64,000 nucleotides of DNA from Cyclina sinensis (Eukaryota; Mollusca; Bivalvia; Venerida; Veneridae): the NCBI GenBank assembly GCA_012932295.1, contig JAAONU010000019.1, forward strand, positions 29,241,913 through 29,305,912. The letters are read 5' to 3'. Position numbers and translations under genes: made by a program. The notes below the pieces were generated by a model that did not search any database, had not been told where the DNA came from, and saw nothing but the letters and a program-made list of their open reading frames with translations. Shown here piece after piece: positions 22,860 through 35,100 of this stretch (positions are counted from its first letter, which is position 1; each line of letters starts with the position of its first letter).

Positions 22860-24026
22860 TAGCTTCTAAAGGAGCGTATAAGAGGAGCAGTTTTAATAGT
22901 ATAAATAAAAAGAATTGTAGAACAAATGAAAGCAACCGGTGCAGAAGGCCCAGGTATAACAGTGGAAGTTGTAGTAAAACAATTGGCAGCAACAAGAGCA
23001 GATATGCTAGAGAAAGTATCAGTAGATCAAGTGTCAGGAACAGGAGCAGATAAAACAGTTGAATAAGCAACAGAAAAAGTGGCAGCAAAACGAGCAGCAG
23101 ATATGACAGAGAAAGTATTAGTAGATCAAGTGGCAGCAACTGGAGCAGATAAAACAGTGGAATAAGCAATATAACCAGTAGCAGAGAAACGAGCAGATGT
23201 CAGTGAAGAAAACAGTAGATCGAGTAGCAGCAACAGAAGCAGATGCAACAGTGGAATGGGCAATAAAACCAGTAGCAGCAAAACGAGCAGATATGACAGT
23301 AGAATTAGCATTTTAACAATGGGCAGTTACAGGAGCAAATATAATAGTAGAAGAAGCAGTTGGAAAAGTGGCAGCAAAATGAGAAAATATAAAAGCATAA
23401 GAAGTAGTAGAACCAGAGGTAGAAAAGTACCCGATGTAACCGTATAAGTACAGGTATATCCTTTCGCTGGAAAGCAGCAGGAAGGACAATTAAAACAGCA
23501 GCAGAAGAAGTTGTAGAATAGGAGTCAGGAGTAGACGTAGCAGTTATAACATTAGAAATAGTACCAGTGGCTTACAAATGGCACCAACAGGACCAAAATG
23601 AGCATCAAAACAGTAGCAGTTAAATAAGAAAACACAATGTCAGCAACAGTAGCTGCAAAGGAAAGCATTAGCAATACAATATATAAATCCAGTGGCAACA
23701 ACAGGTACAGAAGGAGCAGTAAAGATGGACGTAGTAGTAGAAATAGGAGAATCAGTAGAAGAAACAGCAGCAGTAGTAGGAGTTAAAGTAGAATTTGTGG
23801 CAGTAATAGTAGCAGTTGTTCTAAACCTCGGTGGCATTTTTTAAATCATATTTTAAGTATTAAGAAATGTTGTGACATGAATACATTTTGCTTAGTCATG
23901 GGTAAAGCGATTTATGTATGCAAGAATAGTATTACTTGTATAGAATTGAAAATTATTTAGGACTTTCATTAGTGGTGACATTTAGAAAGGAATGCTTTCT
24001 TTGAAGTTCAATCTGCTAACAATAAA
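22860..24026 (+). repeat. GNA-type degenerate repeat and conserved 3' end, copy B
   Basis: Starts after AGCTTCTAAAGGAGCG. The first frame, from ATG 22927, reads MKATGAEGPGITVEVVVKQL and stops at a TAA after TVE. Further units repeat with the same TAA. The 3' part (about 23700-23840) reads KMDVVVEIGESVEETAA and a hydrophobic end. AATAAA at 24021-24026. The 59-bp array of copy A is nearly absent. Confidence 0.6.
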
Positions 24027-24029
24027 GTT

Positions 24030-24965
24030 GTCAATCAGAAAAATTTTATATCACTTTTGAAACTGTTTTACACGGAAGTCTTGGTTAAAAAAACGCATTG
24101 TAGATAAAATAAAAGAAAAACTTTAATCCTTGATCTTGCTATTGTTTTATTTTTATTTTTATATGAAACCAATCGATAAGACTTACGTAAAATAATGAAA
24201 TAATATCTTTATCTTTTCTCTGATAGTATACAACTGTTTTAAACAATCACTGATTATTGTAGGTTTTGATAAGTTGGTTATCTCTGAAATTATTATAAAT
24301 GTAAGTAAAGTTTATTTTTCTTACTAACAGCGTCTTGTAATAAATTATTATGAATCAAATATAGACAAGTAACAAAACTTTTTTGGTTGTGTTGTTTCCG
24401 TAGACTTTATAGAGCTGCCACAAAAGCAAGGTTTCGCTTTAGAGCAAGAATCATTGCATTGCCAGATTCATGTTTTTTGGGGGTTTTGTTGTTGTTTTAT
24501 TTTTTTGGTTTTTTTTTTTTTTTTTTTTTTTTGGGGGGGGGGGGGATTTTGTTTTGTTTTTTTAATATGTCTCATGTTAATATGCAATTGAATAAAAACG
24601 AATAAAAAAGATCACAAAAATTGTGCAACTTTTACCCCGCTCATTTCATAATTATTGATATATATCTGAAAGAAAACATGAGAACGGATTAATCGAGCTT
24701 ATAATTAACTAGAATTATTCTATTCATTAATAGATCTGAGCACTTGTGTAACATATTAAGCATTTTAGAAAAAATAATAAATGCATTATTGTACATACTT
24801 GTAAAAGATACTATTTAAAAAAGGTAAAGATAAAAGACTTATGCAAAATTTGACCCCATGAGCTTAAGGGAGTGGGTAAAGCATCTAGTATCTACTTCAT
24901 AGATTTAAAGGAAGTATTAGAAAAAACTGAAATTTATGTCTGCTATACCGTCGTCTCTGTATTTT
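24030..24965. other. Gap with poly(T)/poly(G) tract, copy B
   Basis: A run of about 24 T followed by about 12 G lies near 24510-24545, where copy A has about 1 kb of other sequence. A decayed SINE-like piece lies at about 24845-24905. The 72-codon + frame at 24387-24605 crosses the homopolymer and is not a gene. Confidence 0.6.
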
Positions 24966-24969
24966 ACAG

Positions 24970-26383
24970 CTTACCGAAACGGACTATGGCAATGCCACCA
25001 AAGAAAAATCCAGCCTCGGCAAATTGGTCTTATTCTGTCCGAAATCAGGTAAAGTAGTTACCGTAGTCCACGTTGCTGCTTTCTTAGAGATATACTATAC
25101 CCATCTTTGCATAAGATACTTTTATTGCAGAAATTAATTGAAATCTAGGAAGTTCTTACTGAAATGTCGAATTAGGCTACTAGAAAAAAAAACACTTTGT
25201 ATGAGAAGCTGCATTCCCTATTTCAGGTCATGCTATGCTGGTGCTTTCTATAACAAAAATCCAGTTTTTTAAAGACACTGTGTATTTATACCGTGTTTAC
25301 CTATAATGTGTAGAGTTTTAAACGTTACATATCTACTCTGTGTACTCAGACATGTTTATTTTACATTTTAGATAAAAACTCGAGCATAATATACTTTTAA
25401 GTTTGTATAAAATAAGAAAAAAAGTAAAAAATGCAAAAAAGGCAGAAACATTAGAATATTTTGTGTAAGATACTCCCCCCTTTATAGATAATGCTCCTTT
25501 TTAAGCTGGTAAAATTTCTCAAATAAAAATATTAAACAGCAAAGAATATTTAGAAAAAATCTGCGGTTGATTTTGCTTGTTGTAGAAAATAAATCAAAAA
25601 CTTTTTCTATTTTGCGAAAGAAGATACTAGTAAAAGCATCTGGCTCTAAAAAAAAAAGTGTCACCGAGAAAGATGGAATTTCATTTTCAGAGTGAGCAAA
25701 GTCTCGAGCTTGATCAGACAGATTTAAGCAGTGGTTCGTCATACCTCAGTGTCAGAGATTATCCGTCTTCGATACCGGAATTAATTCAAGCCCTTCAAGA
25801 GAGCGAGGATAAGGTCAGAGAACTCAAAGAAAAACTTCGGAAGTTTGAACAGGAACTAGAAAAGGAACATCAAACAAATGAAGATCTGCAAAGAAAGATT
25901 AAAGAAAAAGATGACGAAATCGAGAAATTAATGAAAACAATAAGTAACCTAAAAGGAAATCTTCATGATACTAAGGTCAGATCGTTAGAGAATGAGAGGG
26001 AAATTCAGAAGAAATTAGTAAGTATCGAGAGACGTATAAAAGAACAGGATGATTCTGTTGCTAGATTAATAACCACAACTGCTGAGTTGAACAAAAAGGT
26101 AAATAAGATGCATGATACAGTCAAAAAAGTGAGCACTGAGCAAACTCAAACTAACAGGAAGTTGGAGGAAAATACGGAAGAAATAAGACAAATGAGACAA
26201 GACATTAAGTCATTAATAAACTCTAAGCAGACAGCTGTCGATTCGTCACCACGCAGATCAACGACCCTTCCAAACATAGATGGGGAACCAGGGCCGTCTC
26301 GTTTTGAAAGACAGAACCAAACGGGGCGTATAGATGGATGGAAACCAACGGGAAAAGCTAAACCGAGTAATCCCAAATACTGA
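24970..26383 (+). CDS. Coiled-coil protein, copy B (two exons)
   Basis: Proposed join 24992-25048 with 25691-26383, 249 residues. The acceptor TGTATTTTACAG precedes the first coding exon (MPPKKNPASANWSYSVRNQ, donor CAG/gtaaag); TTTCATTTTCAG precedes the second; both phase 0. Layout: Ser-rich N-terminus (LDQTDLSSGSS), coiled coil over about residues 50-200 with Lys/Glu heptads (ELKEKLRKFEQELEKEH, RQMRQDIKSL), then a polar Pro/Ser tail ending KAKPSNPKY. No membrane segment, signal peptide or enzyme motif. By eye it differs from copy C by eight residues, four of them in the first ~40 residues of exon 2. AATAAA at 26673-26678 fits the transcript end. Family unknown; a structural or adaptor role is only a guess. 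Confidence 0.7.
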
Positions 26384-27800
26384 CCTTAAAAAAAACATTG
26401 CATGTCTGCCTACAATCTGTTTGAGATGTTTCTTCAATTCAATTGCTGCTTTTAAGTGAGGTCGATATCATTTCTTAAAGGTTGATAGATAATCATAATG
26501 ACAATACCTAAGATGTTATATCTGGTTTTTATATCAGATTGAATACAAACTGTTTCTATTCGGAAATGATTAATTTTTGCCTTTTCCTCGTGAAACTTGT
26601 CATTAAACCTAGCACTTAGCGGGTGATTTATTTGCATCGGTCGCTTCGTATTTTTGTTGCCGTCTAAGAGTCAATAAAGTCCATGGTGTATTTTATCACG
26701 TGACAGAGCTTCAACAAATGAAAAACGGTTAATTTGTAGATTTAATGAATTAATGATTATCAGAAAACATTCCGTTGTCATCAATGAAGCATTATTTGTA
26801 GAGTTTGTATATAGGATCTGACATGAGTTTATATTTCATATATATAAAGGATCTGACATGACTTTATGTCATATATATGATCTAGTGTGTGCTTACATTT
26901 TATGTATATAGCATATGACATGAGTTTTACAAGTATTAAAATTACGTTACCTGAGTAAAGTAAACCGATGAACAAGAAAGTGAAGTTCTTCAAATAAAAA
27001 TAAAAGTTTTACCTATGAAAACGTTTCAAACGATCAAAACACAAATGTATTTAGTATGACTGAATCAAGCTATCAGTAATTATATTAAATCTGTTGCAGC
27101 CGTTTTACGTAATGACATCACACATTCAACACTAACCTACTAAAGTTGGGAAAAGGTGACGCGATTTTTAAGTAATTGTTACTAGTTCATCACTGCGCCA
27201 ATTTTCATACATTTTTTGAAAATATGCTTAATACATTTACTTTGTCAAAGATTTGTCGAGTTCTGATTTTCATTTCCCTTCAGGTATATCCACATGATTG
27301 GCAGAGTGTATGGACTAATCAACGTCTCACATGCGATTTAAAACAAATGCGTCTTTCCCCCATTTCAGGTCCGCTCCATACTCTTGAATACATTCTAACC
27401 TTTTGTTAGAAATTAAAGTATATCCATATAATGTGCAGAATGTATGATTTACCTGGCTTCGTCTAAGGTCTGCTTCACATGTAGAGAATACTACACAAAA
27501 AGATATTTTCTTATACACAGCACCATCTACAACATATACAAACTTTGAGCACTACATTCCTTATTTACCACAAATAGAATATCACTAGAATGTTTCAAGG
27601 TTAAAAAAGGTCTAAAATAATCTTAACGGACATTTGTTTTCATGTAACGTTGCCAGTATCGTAAAATATTTAATATGACATCTAACAATTATGAAAATTT
27701 CATTTTTAAATAATAAAATTTAAAAATAATTCTTGCTTTACAGATTTTTCCTCTCTAAGCCTTAAGATCCTCGAATGGTGAATAATCATTCAACCATGGT
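26384..27800. other. 3'UTR and AT-rich gap, copy B
   Basis: The 3'UTR runs to the AATAAA at 26673. Then come the GACATGAGTTTATATT repeat (26815-26930) and a stretch with a good acceptor (CATTTCCCTTCAG, about 27283) before VYPHDWQSVWTNQRLTC, open for about 40 codons; this may be a relic exon. At about 27470 B lacks roughly 1 kb present in C. Confidence 0.45.
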
Positions 27801-28324
27801 TATCAAGGGGTGTGAGTAACATTCCTCACTTTCGGCGCCAATACTTGTTTGAACTCAGGAAGCAGACATCGCGAGGGATTAATAACAGTTGCAAGAACTT
27901 TCTTCCCAATCGATGTAAAATAAATAAGTTTAAACTAACCAGAATTCAACAAGTTAGCTAAGCCGATCATATGTTGCCTTATGTGAGCCATATTGACGGA
28001 GTAAGCTGGTCATATGACCGGTGGATACCGTATAAACCGTCCTACAACGTCCGCATGACTAACGTAAGCCGTTCAAACATTTTTTCCCTTTTAACAGCAG
28101 TTATACTTTTCACAAACAATAGGGGATATTGTAGAAAATATTGTTACTGCGAAAAATTAAGAAAAAATAATACCTTTGATGTTAAATTAATAAATTCATT
28201 CACACATTTTAATCGAAAAGTTTGCTTCTTCATGGCATCTTTAGGTACTTTAAACAGCGTCCAAAGTAATTACGCTAACGTCATCATTTCATTTTTACAC
28301 GCCCTCAATAACGTGTTGGACCAC

Positions 28325-29286
28325 CTCTGTTGTCGCAACAATCTACGCAACAACGTCTCATACTTCCAATAAGACGACTGATGGTGTACTGAGGGATTCT
28401 GTCCCACTCTTCCTGCAGCGCCGCACCGAGGTCACGTAAGGTTCTAGGTGGAGGATCACGTCTTCGAACACATTTTCCAAGAATGTCCTACACAAGTTCA
28501 ATAGGTGATTAGTCCGAGCTCATCGCTGGTCATGGTAAAGTACGAATATGGTGCTCTTCTAGCAACTCGGTGACAAGTCTTGCCCTATGGGCCATTGCGT
28601 TATCATCCTGGAAGATGAATTCTTGGCCATGACGTTGAGTAAGTGGGACAACATGCGGAATCAGCATGTTGTCACGGTAGTACTGGCGAGTCACACTGCC
28701 ATGGCACACATGTAGGTGTGTTCTGGCAGTCATAGTGATGCCAACCCTATTGGCCGTGGACAACTCTAGCAGCGTCTGTATAACGTTTACCTGGGCGACG
28801 CCAAACTCTTCTTCGATCATCACAAAAGTATAGGTTGAATCTGGATTCGTCACTGAACATCGCATGTGACGACTGGTTAATATTCAACCGACGCCGCTCT
28901 CTACACCACGCCAAACCTTCATCACGATGCCTTGATCACTTGAAGGCGCCTAGCGTTAGGACCGTCTAAGTAAAGGCATTTTCTATTTGTCTGTCTCGAG
29001 ACATTAACCCCTCTGACATGTCGAAGGCGTTGTTGAAGGTCTGTGGCCGTCAGTGCTCCATTACGGAGAGATTGATTAACAACAAAGCGGCCGTCTCGGA
29101 CGTCAGTACATTTGGACGTCTGCTTCTTTGGATATCAATCACGTCACCAGCTGTTTGATAGCGTTGCCTCAATTGACAGACAACGGACTGTGAAACATCC
29201 CAGTCAGCTGCAGCCTGGACCTGTGTACTTCCGGTCTGGAGCAAACAAATGGCCCGCCAACGTTTACGTTCCGTTAGACGTCTCAT
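28325..29286 (-). pseudogene. Tc1-family transposase, decayed, copy B
   Basis: Starts at 29286 with MRRLTERKRWRAICLLQTGS and a paired-type helix-turn-helix (VQAAADWDVSQSVVCQL) that would bind the inverted repeats. A frameshift ends that frame near 29050. FSDESRF (first catalytic Asp region) is visible in another frame near 28855. The second Asp region, FIFQDDNAMAH, lies near 28610. The Glu region SPIE comes after a stop that replaces a Trp (LP-stop-PAMSSD). Spacing fits the DD34E pattern of Tc1 elements. Further stops lie in the C-terminal part (RRRDPPPRTLRDLG). Not functional. C shares the main stops, so decay largely pre-dates the duplication. Confidence 0.85.
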
Positions 29287-29506
29287 AATTCCATTTGAAA
29301 ATTTGGTTGTGAATTTGTGTTTGATAACACAGTATTCTGAAAGTTTTGCCCAACTGAAGTCACAATTACTATGATTTCGGTCAATGTTAAAATCCGCGTG
29401 CTACCACTCATGTCTTAAAGTTGCAAGTGCAACAAAAATTTGAATGAGATTTCTATACTTTAGCGACCACACTATCTACACATGAACGACCATTGTAAAA
29501 ATAAGC

Positions 29507-29755
29507 ATGATGATTGACATGATAAAAGAGCAGGTTTCCCATATTATAACAAAACAACATATCCCCTACTTTTGTGAACAGTATATAGAAATGAAAATGA
29601 GTATTGTCTTACTAAAGACAGAAATGTATTTATTTCAAAACGACTACTATTTACTAAGTGCAGAAGAGAAAATAGTTTACGCCAGGGATAAAAGAACAAA
29701 GGTTACATATCCCAAATGGGATTTTATTAGCAGGCTAATATGGCGACCCAGTTGA
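29507..29755 (+). CDS. Small conserved frame of unknown meaning, copy B
   Basis: 82 codons, MMIDMIKEQVSHIITKQ to ISRLIWRPS, with no known motif. The C copy (51596-51844) is open with only a few changes. It lies inside the composite insertion downstream of the transposase. Recent duplication alone explains the conservation, so coding status is uncertain. Confidence 0.2.
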   Translation: MMIDMIKEQVSHIITKQHIPYFCEQYIEMKMSIVLLKTEMYLFQNDYYLLSAEEKIVYARDKRTKVTYPKWDFISRLIWRPS

Positions 29756-30059
29756 AATCAGCACGTCCTTTCCTGGTAGTGGTATCTTTTTTATGAACAA
29801 AAGAAGTATCTGAAGCTGTTCGAGTGAGCAACCTATATGCATGACATGTATGACGCTGATTTGCTAACACCGTTCTTTGGTGGAATGCAATGCAAAATAA
29901 GAAGTTTTTCAGGAATCTTGGACTATTTCAAGAAGTAAAATATAAATATACATTTTCTGTGAAGTGCTTTACTTCTCTAAGGAAAACATGAACACAGAAC
30001 TCAGGCAATGCGTCTACGGGTCAAATGTCCCTCACCTCTGAAGCAAGTGGGAAAGTAGT

Positions 30060-30200
30060 CAGGCACTTGAGGAGAAATTTGTTTAGTAAAACAGGTTTTG
30101 ATACCCGGGCACACTGGTTAGATGGACTGACTGCAGGGATATGGCCTTAGCTGTTAAAACTAGCGTTAAACTCCAATAAAACCAAAAAACAAATAAACAC
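30060..30200 (+). repeat. SINE-like tail, copy B
   Basis: Ends with TAGCGTTAAACTCCAATAAA followed by A-rich AAACAAATAAAC, much like the GGCGTTAAAC...CAAA tails of SINEs common in bivalves and other invertebrates. The head is not clear. Same at about 52140-52285 in C. Confidence 0.35.
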
Positions 30201-30289
30201 ACTATGTTTTTATTTGATTATTTGTTTTATATATCATTCATGCATAAAATTCAGGATAGGGTGCCTTTTAATTCTTAAGTGTTTGACTT

Positions 30290-32040
30290 AAGTCGAAATT
30301 TTACAAATCAGTTTGTAGCTTTATTGCTCATAACATAAATGTAAAACTTTCAAACAATGTTCATAATAATGTCCGGAAACGAATTTAAATTCTTTCTTGT
30401 ATTTTGTATATAGCACTGGGATACTTCAGTAAAATTTATTTTAAACAAAAAGACATAAGGTTTTATTAAGACGCTTAATGAATTTAGTCAATATTGTCAA
30501 ATAAACGTGTAAATAAATGATGATGGAAAGTTTGATATATGTGATTACAATTTTGAAAATTACTAACAGTCAAATGGTGTTCTGTGTTATGAATTTACAA
30601 AGGTCTTTGAAGTATGAAATGAGTTAAGTAATGTATGTAAGTATAAACCCATGTGATATATAGCTAATAGTTTCTCACAAAACTAATATAATTGTAATTT
30701 AAACGATTTAAGAGAGACGCACATAACACCTATATTGGCAATATTTATTTTATGGGTAATAAAATGGCCAACTATTTTCAATTTGCACTTTTATTTTTAA
30801 GTAGGTAAGAAGTATAACTCACCGTTGAAATATTTTTATTGAAACGAAAGATTTATTTACTCGAAAGTCATATGTATATCAAAGGCTTTGCATAATTAAT
30901 GATTTGAACGAAATGTTGTTTTGTTTTTCTTTCTGTCTTTTAGGTGAGAAATGAATACAAAGACTCACAGTTTTCTAATTGAAAAGTATTAAGGCGATTG
31001 AAAATGTAAAAACATTTGATATTAGAAAGACCTGTTTACTCTGAATAAGATGATGATCAAATTATTTCAGATAAATATTCACATAATCACAGCAAAAGAT
31101 ATTTTAGGATGTCTTTCAACCAATTGATTTTAAAGAGAACAAAAAGATTGCATTAAATTCTAATCTTAAATTTGAATTAAACTATCTATCAAGAGACCAC
31201 CATCTTACCATAACCAAAGTATGAAGGAAATATTTTCTCTAGTACTTGATAAATTGACGTAAAAAAACTGTTTTTGACGAAATCAAATGTTGAGGTTTGA
31301 TTGTCATGAATGTTTTCAACTTTTCTTCATCCAAAAAAAATATTAACAAAATAAAGACGATGTAAGTCTAGACTAGACACAGACAAAGTGCATATTTAAT
31401 TGCATCGTTTTCATTTGTATCTTTTTATAGCCTGAATAAAGATAAACGATACTAAAGTATACTGTCGACGCTTTCACATTTTTTATATCTTATTTCCAAA
31501 AATAAAAAATAAACTAACCACTTTGGTTTAAATGTTAACTTACTTTCACAACGACATATCATACGATATAATGATTTATGTAAAATTACATTTTACCATA
31601 TTATGTTTTAAAGATTTACTAAAACCAATTTTAAAAACAACGCAAAAAAACTTGCTTCGCATAATTTCAGTTTTCAAGCGGTTTTTATCTAGACGAACGT
31701 TTAATTTTATGTTATCGAGTGTACAAACTACAGTTGGACAAAGGTGACATACACAAGTTCTTGTTTCTATTGCACTTTTCTGTTTTTATCTCCTTTCCCA
31801 GAGATGCTAACTGCAGGGAACGACTTAGTATGTCATGGTGACGAATTACCAAGTCGTTGGTAAAAAAAGAGATATATGCAATTAAAAAAAAGACTATTGC
31901 ATGTCGCCTCTGTTCTACCTTAACAAACCGCTGCTAAGTTACCATGATACTGTATAAATATCACTCATGAAAAAAGTACTAGTTAGATGATTTTTTTTTC
32001 ATTGCACATTAAATATTTATATATATATATATATATATAT
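30290..32040. other. AT-rich gap, copy B
   Basis: No supported gene. Ends in an (AT)n microsatellite at about 32017-32041, exactly where about 640 bases of copy A, including the CRE-like patch, are missing. Confidence 0.5.
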
Positions 32041-32055
32041 AAAGATTTTTCTTAC

Positions 32056-32143
32056 CACTGATAATGTTATTTCGTAGAATACACCACAGGCCTGCAGGTT
32101 TGTTAAATCACTGAACCCGTCTGCCATAAACATGAACACGTCT
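32056..32143 (-). CDS. 88-bp exon of an unrecognised gene, copy B
   Basis: Minus-strand open exon between acceptor GATATTAG and a strong donor GTG/gtaaga. It reads DVFMFMADGFSDLTNL then QACGVFYEITLSV, starting one base into a codon and ending in phase 0. The C copy (54129-54216) is open with the same boundaries; A is broken. Helix-like and amphipathic; I cannot name the family or find neighbouring exons. Confidence 0.4.
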
Positions 32144-32149
32144 CTAATA

Positions 32150-35100
32150 TCAGTGATAGTATTGATAAAACAAACTTTTTTGTAACAAATTTCCACATTC
32201 TATACGTCATGGTCAATGATTAAGACTTCCATGAGCATGTTTTGCAAATTCACATTATTAAGTTTACATTAGTGTTATCATAAGTAAGGTGCTTGATTGC
32301 TTAATGTGACTTTTGTTAAAGAATGAAAGTTATAAGAATTATCATCATTTTTAGCTGAAAATTTATTTCAAAGTTTTCGAAAAGGAAATTACGCGATATT
32401 CAAATTTCAAACCAAATGAAAAAGAAGATAAAAAGATGTTTAATCCTGTTTAAGAAAAAAATACAGACTACAATGCAAAACAAAGGAAAGTGCCGTATCT
32501 TAAAAGAGAGATAAAGCCATCCCAATAGTGTTAAACAGTGACACGACAAAGAAATATTCATATGATGGTACTTCGAAAAGAGTAAAGTACATATGTAGCT
32601 TAAACGATGTTTATGTATGTTTCCCAGGCCTTAGAATTTCTTCATTTTAATAGACACAATCGCTTTGCTATTTCTAAATCTGGCAATTATTTTTCTTGGT
32701 GAACCTAGATGACAAGTCAAGTGTATGCAATGAACGAAGTATTTCTCGCGGATGTGACGATGTTGATCTTTTATTACCTTGTTCAATGATTATACAGTTA
32801 ATGTGTTTAAGTGCGTACTTTTTATTAGCAGATTATGAAAAGATATATTTTGTACTACATGTATATATCAAAAATTCTCATACATTGAAATGTTTTGTTA
32901 TTGAAATTTGTTGTTCTAAACTTGATTGTTACATCAAGTTGATAAGGTAACAACATTACACTGAAAGCATTTTAAACATCTTTTAAACGAAATTTCTTTT
33001 TCTAAAAATACGACATCACGTTTTTAGCGTAATTTCACACAAAAATGTATAAGCTTTAATATTTCAGCATTTTAGATTCTGATTACACCGTTTAAAACGA
33101 AAAGTGATCGTGTTCAATAGTGCATTTAATAGCCAGTTTACAATACAATTATGGTAATAACTTTAAATAAAACATTTATGACCGATTGAATACACGTATC
33201 ACGCACCTAGCTGAAGCACATGGCGATTTTTGTCTCATTTATCTAGTTTCGTTTCCTGTATCCTCTACGCAGTCTTTTGCTAATGTATTTATATTAGCAG
33301 TTTTTTATCTAGCAGAGCTATAAACAAGATACACGAAGAGCTTGTCTTGTAAGTGATGTGAAAGTATTTGTCGCAGGGTCTTAATGCAGTCAAACTTTCT
33401 TTTTCAAATAAAACTCTCTTTAAACAACGAGGCACATGATATCCAGATTCTGGTTTTAACCACATGCTAAAACTTCGTCACTCCTTACAATGTTTTAACA
33501 AAAAATATATACAGAAAGAAAATAAAATGACTACATCTGCCTTTTGGCGGCAAAACATGATGATCAAAATCTTATGACATGTGAACAGAAATGTATCTCT
33601 CTGATTTTTCTGTTTACTTTCAACCATAAAATCATAATAGTTATAAAATTACTTTTTTTTTTACTTTTATAAAATACATTCCTTAAAAATGGCAAGTTCT
33701 TGAAACTGATGCATTATCATTGTGAATGGTTTCCAACTAAGCTTTGCAAAGATTTATACATTATGCTTATACATTAAGTTTCAACTCTCATTGCTTAAAA
33801 GTATGATCTATAACAAGTGTATCTATTTAACATTTTTTGCTTTTACGTTTGCCTAAAATAAATATGTTCAAGTAATTTGTTTAAAATGATCTTAGCCTTG
33901 AGGACATGATTTACATAACTATAAACTGAAACAAAACAAATACAAATATCAACTTGGTTGTAATATGATGGGAATCTGATTGATGGAATGAAAAGAAGGT
34001 AGGTATGCTACAAAAACAAAGGAGGGATAATTCAATAGAAATGAAGAGCAATACAATTAAACAAAACTCTAAATAGAAGAACGCCTCCTACGTTCTTGTT
34101 GTGTATATAAAACTAATCCTTATGTCCGTAACAACCTCAGATTCTTATTTAAGAAGATCTTTAAAGAGGATTAAATAAAAAATATCTGATTCATTTCCTT
34201 CGCAGTTTTGTAAATCATTATAAATTTTGCACCTTAACTAATGAACACTCACTGAGATTTCAGTTTGAAATCCACGACTCTGATTATTTTTACATTAGTA
34301 TGTATGGTTTACCTGCATAATGTAAAGAAATTCATTTTACACTAAAAACATAAAAGATATATCAAACACTTTCTGTTTCAATTCCCTATTCAATTTCTAT
34401 TTTCACACCCTGTACCATAATTATGTCAAAGGGCCCGTGCTAATGTTTTGGCAATTTACAATTCTTTGTGATTAAAACGCTGATAAAAGTTGTTTTGTTT
34501 CATCAGTGTATAGCTACTGAAACAAAAGTGAGACGATCTGGTATCTTGAAATATTTCTAATTAGGACAAATGTCGTGAATAACCATCACCATAGCTGAAC
34601 TTTTATAGTTGACTAAGAATAAAAGATGATGCTTTAACATGGAGAACATCGCCAGGGTGTTTAGTTCCCTGTGTATCCTTTGATTCAAGAAAGACAATGA
34701 TAATAATCATTTAAAGATATATGCTTGCAAGCTGTTATCACAGTGTAAGACTAATTTTATACTGTCCGTACAAAAATGCTAATTTGAAATTCTTATGTCG
34801 GAAGTCTATGTCTGAAGTATAATGCTATGTTAATTGCATATATTTTATTGTGACAGGTTTATGTAATATTCATGTTCATGCAAATTTATTGTCAAACTTT
34901 TGTCGTTGAATTACCTTTGACTATGTATTTAATGACATACCATAATCTGTCTAAAATAAAGCACAACATAAACAGTTTTATTTATTATTTCCTTTTTTCT
35001 AATAATATTACTGATACTGTTGATCATTGCCGATTCCTGCATTCAAACTTAGCACTACAGCAACATGTACACACATTTGTCATAAGCTGAAATATCAAGT

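Larger units (their letters stand above)
27806..30285. mobile_element. Composite insertion carrying a Tc1-type transposon, copy B
   Basis: About 2.5 kb present in B and C but absent from A, where the flanks join at about 9110. It contains the transposase remnant on the minus strand, a conserved small frame and a SINE-like tail. I could not define convincing terminal inverted repeats: AGTAATTACGCTAAC near 28267 and AGTAATTGTGACTTC on the opposite strand near 29370 are at best weakly matched. Confidence 0.6.

Noticed and set aside
24387..24605. 72-codon + frame with a Phe run
   Set aside because: Caused by the poly(T)/poly(G) tract.
27971..28372. 133-codon + frame
   Set aside because: It runs into the reverse strand of the transposase C-terminus; the C copy is not open over the same length.
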